This document shows positions 7,914 to 14,221 of a DNA stretch of 14,401 nucleotides, in pieces. Numbering within the stretch: position 1 is the stretch's first letter; each line of letters opens with the position of its first letter. The notes under the pieces are model-generated. The model had not been told where the DNA came from. It saw only the letters and a list, made by a program, of their open reading frames with translations, and ran no database searches. The stretch spans positions 1 through 14,401 of the forward strand of contig JALWOO010000676.1 of NCBI GenBank assembly GCA_027083485.1, in the 5' to 3' direction. The stretch is from Amylibacter sp. Its GTDB lineage: Bacteria > Pseudomonadota > Alphaproteobacteria > Rhodobacterales > Rhodobacteraceae. The position numbers and the translations under genes were made by a program.

Positions 7914-8039
7914 TCCTTTCAGGGTTGGGCAAAAGCCCGTTAGCCCCCTGATCAGGACGATCAGCCGAAGGGAAAGCCCAAAAAAGAATGGCGTGACCGC
8001 AATCCTAAATCAGGAGTTTCGTGCCCCATAAGTATGAAA

Positions 8040-8066
8040 GCCGCCCCATCTTTCAAGGGGAGCGGC
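8040..8066. terminator. Hairpin after the CydA-like/cytochrome operon
   Basis: A stem GCCGC-CCC pairs with GGGG-A-GCGGC around a loop of about 9 nt, 28 nt beyond the stop of the EB_dh/cytochrome gene. The long T8 run lies on the plus-strand side (8070-8077), and only a short TTTC follows on the minus strand. It could end the minus-strand operon weakly and act better against plus-strand transcription. It is the only visible boundary between this operon and yfdX. Confidence 0.55.
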
Positions 8067-8093
8067 CAGTTTTTTTTGAAGTTTCTTCGTGCA

Positions 8094-10364
8094 TTACACG
8101 TTGTTATACCGCCGCCGTGCTGCAATCGCGATGCCGATGAACAACAGGCCTGCCAGTGCTGCCGCTGCCGCTGCAATCGCCATGATCCGGTTGGGGTTTT
8201 CTTCCGGCTCCAGCAGCACCCAATACCACGCGGTAAAGGCCTGGCGCAGCCCTTCTTCGCCATTCAACCCATCCCAATCGGCAAAAGCAATCGGGGTGTA
8301 AACGCCTTCCTCGAATTGCAAATCCTCGGCAGTATCGGTTTTCAGCGACCGCTTGAACACCACGCGCCATTGGCCGTCTTTCCAGACCCCATTGGCCGCC
8401 AATGCGGAACTGTCGGCGCGGGGTTTGGGCGGCTTAGCCTGACCCTTGGCATCGCGTATTTCCACAATTGCGGGGGCCGCGAGATCCTCTGACGGAGCCG
8501 CCCAATACCACAGGTTTACCGGATTCTTTTTGTCGCCAAGCCGGAAATACGGTTTTTCATTGGTGCCGCTTAGCGCAGCCGGGAATTGCAGGGCAACCGC
8601 ATCACGCGTGGGGTCCACCCCCTCCAGACGATAGGCCTTTTCCAGATCGGAGCCGGGAACCGAATAGGTACGGTCATCCATATCCACACGGAATGCAATA
8701 TCCCGATCATTATACAGCACCCGCACAGTGACCATGTCATTCAGGGAGGTAAACAAGCGCGGCTCCTTGATAATATTCGGTGCCATAGCAAAGGTCATTG
8801 GCGGGGCTGTATTCCAGATTTCATCGGCGGGATCGTCGGGCAAATCACCATCCACCCGCAAACCACGGATCACGGAGTCGCCCTCGGTCAACGGGGTCGC
8901 GCTATCGCGCAGGGTCATCACATAATTGGCAATCGCCCAACGGTCCTCAAGGCTCATAGTGCTGGTGTGTTCCGGCATCGGCGTGCCCGGAATACCGGCG
9001 CTCAGACGTTGAAACACATCCGCCGCGGTTTTGGTCCAGCGCCATGTTTCAGGACGGGTCAGGTTGCGCGGCCAGATACGGGCCTGCGCATCGTCCTTGA
9101 GCCGTTTGCCCGAGGTGATATTGCCCCGTCCCGCCTCGCCGTGACATTGCACACAGGCCTTCACAAACTGTTCCCGCCCCAAGGCCAGCAATTCCGGTGT
9201 TACCTCTTTTGGCGGTGTGCCCATTTCGATCGGCGTCAGATCCTCCGGATCTTCTTCTTCCCAACCGCCAAACTCCTTGATCAACTGGATCAGGCCGGTG
9301 ACTTCGGCATCAGACAGCAGGGTTTTCCACGCCGGCATAGCGGTGCCGGGCAGGCCCTCCATGATGGTGCGGCGCAAATCTTCGTCAGTGGGAAATTCGC
9401 TATCTGCATCGGTGGTTTTATATTTGAACAAACCAAGGGTGAAATCACGCGGGGCCGGATACATACGATCCGCCACGACACCAAGCCCGTCGCCTTCTTC
9501 GCCATGACACTGCGAACAGCGTTTCATGTAAACGGCCTCGATCGCATCCGCATCAAGGGGGGCATTCGGGTCAACCGGCGCGGTTTCCGGTTCTTTCGGT
9601 TTGTCTTCCAGCTCCCAGCTGCGTGGCTCATATCCGGTATAGTCATAGAGGAAGGAAATGATTTTCCAGACGTCGTCCTCTTGCAACATTTCCTCCCAGA
9701 CCGGCATGGCCGACGCCCAAGGCGTGCCCTCGCGCGGCAGGCCCGGCCCGCCTTTGGTGATCCGCCAGAACAAGAACGCCTCTTGCAGCTGGGCGATCAT
9801 GCCCACATCCTGAAAATTGATCGGACGAGGGGTGAATGTCTTGGCAAAATGGCCGGTACCGTCCAGCAAATCGCCATGGCAGAACACGCAGTTTTTGTAA
9901 TACAGTTCTGCCCCTTCGGCGACGATTTCCTTGTATTCATCAGAGGCTTCGTCAAACTCTTCGCGATAAGGGTTTTGCAGTTTCAGCAGATCATAAGTCT
10001 TGCCATAAGCCTTGAGGCTGGAAGGCGGGGCTGGATGCACCGTGCGCAATTCAACGGGCGACACGATCTTGGGCTTCACGGCGTTAAAGGTCAGGTATCC
10101 GACACCGGCCACCACACCCACAAAGGCAACAACCCGCAACAGCATCAGGCTTGGTGCCCCGAACAACGCCAGCAAAGGCGCAAAAAAGCGGGCCGCCGTT
10201 TTGTTGTCAAACGTTACCACCAACAGCACGGCGACCGAACAGATCGACATATACCAGATCAACAAAGCCTGCGGGATCGGCGGGTTCAGCACATAGGCGA
10301 ACACAGTGTACAGACCGCCCAGAACAATGGCAGACCACAACAGAGGGTGTTTTAAAAGTGACAT
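8094..10364 (-). CDS. Membrane tri-heme cytochrome c fused to ethylbenzene-dehydrogenase-gamma-like heme domain
   Basis: A 756-aa multidomain electron-transfer protein. In order: about three N-terminal membrane spans (8-27, 32-52, 62-94); three cytochrome c domains with C159-VF-C162-H163, C283-SQ-C286-H287 and C404-VQ-C407-H408; an EB_dh-like domain (about 500-720) whose late segment PIAFADWDGLNGEEGLRQ (691-708) followed by AWYWVLL is typical of the heme-b-binding gamma subunits of ethylbenzene dehydrogenase and chlorate reductase relatives; and a C-terminal span (727-749) ending in RRRY. The hemes would face the periplasm. Each c domain has a plausible distal Met (e.g. SAMPVW, TAMPAW, TPMPEH). 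It is the last gene of the operon, 6 nt after the tri-heme cytochrome. Likely role: to pass electrons between the CydA-like membrane partner and soluble periplasmic acceptors such as IdrB; the direction is unknown. Confidence 0.82.
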   Translation of the reverse strand: MSLLKHPLLWSAIVLGGLYTVFAYVLNPPIPQALLIWYMSICSVAVLLVVTFDNKTAARFFAPLLALFGAPSLMLLRVVAFVGVVAGVGYLTFNAVKPKIVSPVELRTVHPAPPSSLKAYGKTYDLLKLQNPYREEFDEASDEYKEIVAEGAELYYKNCVFCHGDLLDGTGHFAKTFTPRPINFQDVGMIAQLQEAFLFWRITKGGPGLPREGTPWASAMPVWEEMLQEDDVWKIISFLYDYTGYEPRSWELEDKPKEPETAPVDPNAPLDADAIEAVYMKRCSQCHGEEGDGLGVVADRMYPAPRDFTLGLFKYKTTDADSEFPTDEDLRRTIMEGLPGTAMPAWKTLLSDAEVTGLIQLIKEFGGWEEEDPEDLTPIEMGTPPKEVTPELLALGREQFVKACVQCHGEAGRGNITSGKRLKDDAQARIWPRNLTRPETWRWTKTAADVFQRLSAGIPGTPMPEHTSTMSLEDRWAIANYVMTLRDSATPLTEGDSVIRGLRVDGDLPDDPADEIWNTAPPMTFAMAPNIIKEPRLFTSLNDMVTVRVLYNDRDIAFRVDMDDRTYSVPGSDLEKAYRLEGVDPTRDAVALQFPAALSGTNEKPYFRLGDKKNPVNLWYWAAPSEDLAAPAIVEIRDAKGQAKPPKPRADSSALAANGVWKDGQWRVVFKRSLKTDTAEDLQFEEGVYTPIAFADWDGLNGEEGLRQAFTAWYWVLLEPEENPNRIMAIAAAAAALAGLLFIGIAIAARRRYNNV

Positions 10365-10370
10365 TATTCC

Positions 10371-11507
10371 CTACTCCGGCAGGTTCATCAGGTAATCAAG
10401 AAGCAGCGTCATTTCGCTGTCGGCGATGGTATCGCCAAAATCATCCGGCATCAGGTCCGGCTCAAAGCCCTCAGCAATACTCGCATTCGGATCGGTAATC
10501 GCGGTTTGCAATTCTTCGCGGCTCATGCGCTTGGCAATGCCTTGCAGGCGCGGGCCAACGTCGGCTCCGGAATCGTCCAGATCGTGGCAGCCGGCACAAC
10601 CGAACTTGTCGATCACCTCAAGCCCCGACGTAGCCAGCGGCTCTTCCTCGTCGACTTCCTCTTTGGGGGCCGCTTCCGGCAAGGCCAGCAGGTAATCCAC
10701 AATCAGCAGCAATTCGGAGGTGTGCATTTCCTCGGAGAAATCTTGCGGCATCAGGCCGGCGCTAAACCCTTCGGCAATAGTGGCGTTCGGGTCAAGAATG
10801 GCTTCCATGACCTCTGCACGGCTCATGCGGTTGGCAATGCCGCCCAATTCCGGCCCCAGATCCGCTCCGCTGCCCTTCAGGTTATGACAGGCGGCACAAT
10901 TGTATTTATCAATCGCGGCCAATGCATCTGTAACGGGGGCCTCGACCATCCCTTCGGCAGATGGCGTCTCGGCAACCGGGGCTTCATCCGCACTGGGCAG
11001 GGGAACGGTCGGCTCCAGCCCTGCACGGTCCTGAAGGAAGGCGATCACCGCATTCATTTCAACGTTTGACAGCTCGATCGGAGCCTTATCGACCACCGGC
11101 ATCGGCGATTCCGTATCGTTGGTACCCTTTTTCCCGAACCCGGCAACCACATAGGCAGACGGGTGTTGCATGGATTCCCGAATATAGGCCTCGATGGCCT
11201 CCGGCCCCGATTTACCCGCTGATACGCCGGTATATTTTGGATCGGCCAAACGGGAAGGGAATGTTGCGGCAAGATCCATCTCAAGCATGTCAGGGGCACG
11301 CCCCATGCCGTTATGGCAGAGCGTACAGGTTCCCTTGCCGGTGAACAGGGATTCGCCCAGCGCGATCATTCCCTCCATATCCAGACCATCGGTTGACACC
11401 TCGACAGGTTCTGACAGGTCCGGCTCCACTTGCGGCAAAGTATGGGCAAACAGGGCATAAAACCCCAATAATACCGTGCTAAACACGATTACTCTGAGGA
11501 AAGTCAT
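10371..11507 (-). CDS. Tri-heme cytochrome c with duplicated C-terminal domain
   Basis: A 378-aa periplasmic cytochrome, probably held in the membrane by an uncleaved N-terminal helix (3-22). It has three heme motifs: C61-TL-C64-H65, C204-AA-C207-H208 and C304-AG-C307-H308. The first domain (about 45-165) is larger and has SPMPVV as likely Met ligand. Domains two (about 198-278) and three (about 297-378) are close tandem copies, sharing the order ID-KY/F-CxxCH-SGAD-GP-GIA-RMSR-DPNA-IAEGF-LMP-DF-LPE, joined by an acidic Pro-rich linker (279-291). A Pro/Ala-rich linker also joins domain one to two. The ATG overlaps the stop of the CydA-like gene (ATGA), so the two are translationally coupled and probably made in fixed ratio. 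It is likely the c-heme subunit of the CydA-like complex. Confidence 0.85.
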   Translation of the reverse strand: MTFLRVIVFSTVLLGFYALFAHTLPQVEPDLSEPVEVSTDGLDMEGMIALGESLFTGKGTCTLCHNGMGRAPDMLEMDLAATFPSRLADPKYTGVSAGKSGPEAIEAYIRESMQHPSAYVVAGFGKKGTNDTESPMPVVDKAPIELSNVEMNAVIAFLQDRAGLEPTVPLPSADEAPVAETPSAEGMVEAPVTDALAAIDKYNCAACHNLKGSGADLGPELGGIANRMSRAEVMEAILDPNATIAEGFSAGLMPQDFSEEMHTSELLLIVDYLLALPEAAPKEEVDEEEPLATSGLEVIDKFGCAGCHDLDDSGADVGPRLQGIAKRMSREELQTAITDPNASIAEGFEPDLMPDDFGDTIADSEMTLLLDYLMNLPE

Positions 11508-13261
11508 GCTGAACCCTCCGTGCCTTTCTGCTTGGTTTGTCCAAGTCTCGACAGCCAGAAAACGAAAACCATAACGGCCATAAACAACAACGTAACCGCA
11601 GTAATCACGTTGCCTGCATCGCCGACTGTCGGAATATAGGCGTCCACCGAGTTATCCTTCATGATCGTGTAGATATGCCAGTTGGTTCGCAGGCTGGAGC
11701 GGATATACCCCATCAGCCCCATCAGCCATGTAAAAGCCACCGGCAGCACGAACAGCGCATATTGCGACCGTTCTGTCATACGGCCCCAGTGGACCTTTTC
11801 CGAAATCGACCCGCGCAGCATGAACACATCAATGATAACCGATCCGATGATAATGGTCAGCGTGCTGACCACCTGCGGCACCGAGGCCCCGACCTTGTAA
11901 ACAGTCGGGGTGATATAGCCGTAAATGCCCGCCCCGACGATATTGGCTATCCCGATCACATAAAGCGCGACCACAACCATATTGGCACTGCCCGCCCAAG
12001 CCACCACCGGCACACGGGAAGAACGATAGAACATCTGGAACGACATAAAGGTAAACACCAGCATCAGGTTCACTGCCGTATTTTTAGCAGGCATAATGCC
12101 AAGCGGCCCCAGCAACTTATGATGGGTGCCGCCAAGGTTCTGAATTTCCGCCGTTGACAGGATCAACGTGTGCGGCGTGACCCAAACGAGGAACCCCCCG
12201 ACAATCACCACCGCGATATATTTCACGTATTTTGCATACTGCGCCCCGCGATCCGTACGCATCAGGCCGGACCACAGGTAATAATTCGCGGCCAGCATGA
12301 TCGTCCCGATCAACACCGCCTGAATGATAAACAGCCATGCCAGAATCCCGCCCATGGCGGTAATCCCCATCTGTTGGGAATAGGCGTAAATTTCGGCCAT
12401 CAGCCAGTATCCGGCAAAAGGCAACGGGATAAATCCGACAATGGCGATAAAATTGGATGTATACCCCATCCAGTCATAATGCGCCTTTTTGGCGGGGTCT
12501 TTCTCGGCCAGAAACATATAGGCGGAATAGCCCCCGACGATTGCGCCGCCATAAGCGATATTGGCAAGGAAGCGGTGCAGGTTCAGCGGATTCCACAGCG
12601 GGTTGCGGGTGGCCTCCCATACCGTGCCGGTAATGGCTCCACTGGGATCAATCCCGGCAGGCGACATCATAAAACTGGTCCAGGCATTGGCCACAAACAT
12701 CAGCGTCAGGCCAACCGTGTTCAACAACAACCCAATTGACATGTGGTAATACTTGCGGTTGCCCCGCCGCAACGCATCCCATGAGTAAAAATAGATATAC
12801 AGCGTGACCGATTCCAAACCGAACAACGCCGCATAGATCAGCATCTGCCCACGAAAGACCTTGATCATATAGCCCATCAACTGCGGATAAAACACCAGCA
12901 GCACCAACAGCAAACCACCCCCGACAAGGGCGGTCAGCGAATAGGCAGCCATGGTGATTTTCATGAACTCTCTGGCCATATTGTCAAAGCGGTCATCGCC
13001 GGTGACAACGCTCATAAATTCGGTGGCAATTGCAAACAGCGGCACCGCCAACACAAAAGCCGCCAGAAACAGATGCATTTGCGCCATCACCCAAGCCAAT
13101 GTGCGCGCATTGATACCGGCAATCACCGGATAATCCATCCGCGAGGGCTTGGGCGCACCTTCCAGCACTTGTGCAACCTCTTTAGTCGCAGCCAGCAACA
13201 GATCCGGGGCAATCAGGGCAGTCAAAGCCGCCATAATCGCAAACAGGGTCGAAAGTTTCAT
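11504..13261 (-). CDS. Cytochrome bd oxidase subunit I (CydA)-like polytopic membrane protein, divergent
   Basis: A 585-aa protein with about 13 membrane spans after a signal-like first helix. CydA likeness: TLAWVMAQMHLFLAAF (about 54-69, H63 at the place of CydA His19), GLESVTLYIYFYSWDAL (148-164), VANAWTSFMMSPAG (190-203), and MGYIRSS...WHIY (517-531), comparable to CydA's MGRxPWxVY. Aligned from memory, CydA His186 falls on Ala233, Glu445 on Leu516, and the GRxPW motif is absent. This fits the bd-like proteins outside the quinol-oxidase group that work with c-type cytochromes. No CydB is encoded nearby. Start choice: AGAGGG, which overlaps the previous stop, lies 7 nt before the ATG at 13261 but only 1 nt before the ATG at 13267, so 13261 is preferred. 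The stop overlaps the next start (ATGA). Whether it reduces oxygen, oxidises quinol or only relays electrons is not decidable here. Confidence 0.72.
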   Translation of the reverse strand: MKLSTLFAIMAALTALIAPDLLLAATKEVAQVLEGAPKPSRMDYPVIAGINARTLAWVMAQMHLFLAAFVLAVPLFAIATEFMSVVTGDDRFDNMAREFMKITMAAYSLTALVGGGLLLVLLVFYPQLMGYMIKVFRGQMLIYAALFGLESVTLYIYFYSWDALRRGNRKYYHMSIGLLLNTVGLTLMFVANAWTSFMMSPAGIDPSGAITGTVWEATRNPLWNPLNLHRFLANIAYGGAIVGGYSAYMFLAEKDPAKKAHYDWMGYTSNFIAIVGFIPLPFAGYWLMAEIYAYSQQMGITAMGGILAWLFIIQAVLIGTIMLAANYYLWSGLMRTDRGAQYAKYVKYIAVVIVGGFLVWVTPHTLILSTAEIQNLGGTHHKLLGPLGIMPAKNTAVNLMLVFTFMSFQMFYRSSRVPVVAWAGSANMVVVALYVIGIANIVGAGIYGYITPTVYKVGASVPQVVSTLTIIIGSVIIDVFMLRGSISEKVHWGRMTERSQYALFVLPVAFTWLMGLMGYIRSSLRTNWHIYTIMKDNSVDAYIPTVGDAGNVITAVTLLFMAVMVFVFWLSRLGQTKQKGTEGSA

Positions 13262-13272
13262 GTTCATACCCT

Positions 13273-13398
13273 CTATAGCGGCATCAAATCAGCACCCACA
13301 GGCAGGCCCTGCGAGAACATGATTGATCTATCCATGAAGTAGAAAAAAGCAGCCCAGACAACCAGAGCAACCACGAATACCAACAGCTTCTTAACCAT
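13273..13398 (-). CDS. 41-aa single-span membrane peptide (second of two)
   Basis: A small frame starts at an ATG 6 nt after GAGGGG and ends with a TAG that itself forms part of the ribosome-binding site of the CydA-like gene. The peptide begins MVKKLLVFVVALVVWAAFFY, giving one membrane helix (about 5-22) with Lys3-Lys4 on the presumed cytoplasmic side, then a short polar tail (MDRSIMFSQGLPVGADLMPL). In size and topology it resembles small oxidase subunits of the CydX/CydS kind, but I see no sequence motif that proves kinship. Close spacing on both sides (17 nt after the first small gene, start of the CydA-like gene 5 to 11 nt beyond) supports a real, co-translated gene. Confidence 0.7.
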   Translation of the reverse strand: MVKKLLVFVVALVVWAAFFYFMDRSIMFSQGLPVGADLMPL

Positions 13399-13415
13399 CT
13401 GCAGCCCCTCTATCG

Positions 13416-13541
13416 TTAATGGTGAATGGAAATTACGCCGTGATCATAGATCAGCAGCCACCAGAAAAAGATCCCCATCGCCACGGCGGTTGCGGTAAAA
13501 ACCAGCTTCCCCAGCAAGGTATTTTCAGTATTTTTTGCCAT
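13416..13541 (-). CDS. 41-aa single-span membrane peptide (first gene of CydA-like operon)
   Basis: ATG at 13541 is preceded by AAGGAGCAGGA and followed by 41 codons to TAA. The peptide has a short polar N-terminus (MAKNTENTLLGK), one hydrophobic helix (about residues 13-33, including MGIFFWWLLIY), and a C-terminal tail with three His residues (DHGVISIHH). It is the promoter-proximal gene, starting about 65 nt downstream of the perfect FNR-type box. It is likely a small structural subunit or assembly factor of the membrane complex; the His-rich tail could bind a metal or heme, which is speculation. I do not recognise the family. Confidence 0.7.
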   Translation of the reverse strand: MAKNTENTLLGKLVFTATAVAMGIFFWWLLIYDHGVISIHH

Positions 13542-13605
13542 AGGATTCCTGCTCCTTGAGCATCTTCAGAGGCCCCAAGCGAAACACAGCTGTTATTTTT
13601 TGTAA

Positions 13606-13619
13606 TTGATGGCCATCAA
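13606..13619. promoter_or_regulatory. Perfect FNR/Anr-type box upstream of the CydA-like operon
   Basis: TTGAT-GGCC-ATCAA matches the FNR consensus at all ten conserved positions. The centre is about 71 nt upstream of the first small-peptide start codon. For a class II site at -41.5, transcription would start near 13571, leaving a leader of about 30 nt. It lies in the 97-nt gap between the 100-aa gene and the operon. The same site class occurs before the idr operon, so both units are probably in one low-oxygen regulon. Confidence 0.82.
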
Positions 13620-13638
13620 GATTTGACCAATTTGAAAA

Positions 13639-13941
13639 TCAGAAGGCAACTCCGCAGGCTTCTGAAATCCGCTGGCGCAAACGATCCATGTAGTGATCTA
13701 TCTGTTCGCCTTCTTCTTGGGGAATCAGAAAAATAAGCTTGGCCGCCACAATATAGGGGCGCTTTTTCTTGCCGTCCCCCGGCGCATCCGTTGTCAGGAT
13801 TTCCTCAACAATCATGGTGGTTTGCAACGGGTTTTTGCAATAGCGCGGCAAAGCGGCATTGTTTGCATACCAATCCGCACTGTTGAAAATAAACAGCATC
13901 ACGCCCGCTGTCAGAGCAAAAACAATCAGGATTCGGTGCAT
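13639..13941 (-). CDS. Hypothetical 100-aa exported or membrane-anchored protein
   Basis: I do not recognise this family. The 100-aa product starts with a hydrophobic helix (about residues 4-20, MHRILIVFALTAGVMLFIF), probably an uncleaved anchor or signal. The periplasmic part has two Cys residues (C35 in LPRYCKNPL, C96 in SEACGVAF), a Lys-rich turn (about 58-61) and an amphipathic helix near the end (about 78-95). One possibility is a disulfide between the two Cys residues. The ribosome-binding site is weak (GCGAGTCACCG), so the start is less certain than for neighbours. It runs the same way as the CydA-like operon, but the FNR box lies after its stop, so it is probably transcribed separately, from the region facing the divergent regulator. 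Confidence 0.6.
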   Translation of the reverse strand: MHRILIVFALTAGVMLFIFNSADWYANNAALPRYCKNPLQTTMIVEEILTTDAPGDGKKKRPYIVAAKLIFLIPQEEGEQIDHYMDRLRQRISEACGVAF

Positions 13942-14041
13942 CGGTGACTCGCTTGCCAGTTTCCCTTGGTGCCCTGTTTAAATGCCCTCACACCGCCCGA
14001 GGTCAACCGAAAGGCCGGGAATTTGGCCCTGAATCCCGCTT

Positions 14042-14058
14042 TGTAACATTTATTTACA
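14042..14058. promoter_or_regulatory. Inverted repeat TGTAA-N7-TTACA, possible operator
   Basis: This palindrome lies in the 280-nt region between the divergent 100-aa gene and the Crp/Fnr regulator. The half-site sequence TGTAACA occurs again at 14072-14078, exactly 30 bp further on, about three helical turns. The stretch 14041-14095 is clearly more AT-rich than its surroundings. It could be a promoter and operator region for either gene. No regulator is identified for it. Confidence 0.35.
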
Positions 14059-14181
14059 CAGCTTAACAAAATGTAACAAAATTAAAATTCCGGCGAAACA
14101 ACTGCAATTTATCCAATGGCAACAATTTGTCGCCTGCCCTGAGTCGTTCTGACCACGTTGCGACAAACCAGAAACGTTAAC

Positions 14182-14201
14182 GGCCACAAACCAAAGTGGC
14201 C
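14182..14201. promoter_or_regulatory. Inverted repeat GGCCAC-N8-GTGGCC before the regulator gene
   Basis: A 6-bp perfect inverted repeat with an 8-nt A-rich spacer ends 20 nt before the start codon of the Crp/Fnr-family gene. It could be a 5'-leader stem-loop or an autoregulatory binding site. It does not match the FNR box. Confidence 0.4.
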
Positions 14202-14221
14202 ATCATTAGGATCGAACAGGA

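Noticed and set aside
7945..7965. CTGATC repeats (CTGAT-N7-ATCAG) before yfdX as an FNR box
   Set aside because: The spacer is 7 nt where FNR needs 4, and the outer bases do not match TTGAT/ATCAA.
8586..10355. Long open frame on the plus strand opposite the EB_dh/cytochrome gene
   Set aside because: It is antisense to a gene with three CxxCH motifs and membrane spans; the translated product is Arg/His/Gln-rich without a domain, typical of a shadow frame.
11504..13261. Ordinary quinol oxidase cydAB
   Set aside because: No cydB follows; the next genes are multiheme cytochromes, and GRxPW and two heme-ligand positions appear to be missing.
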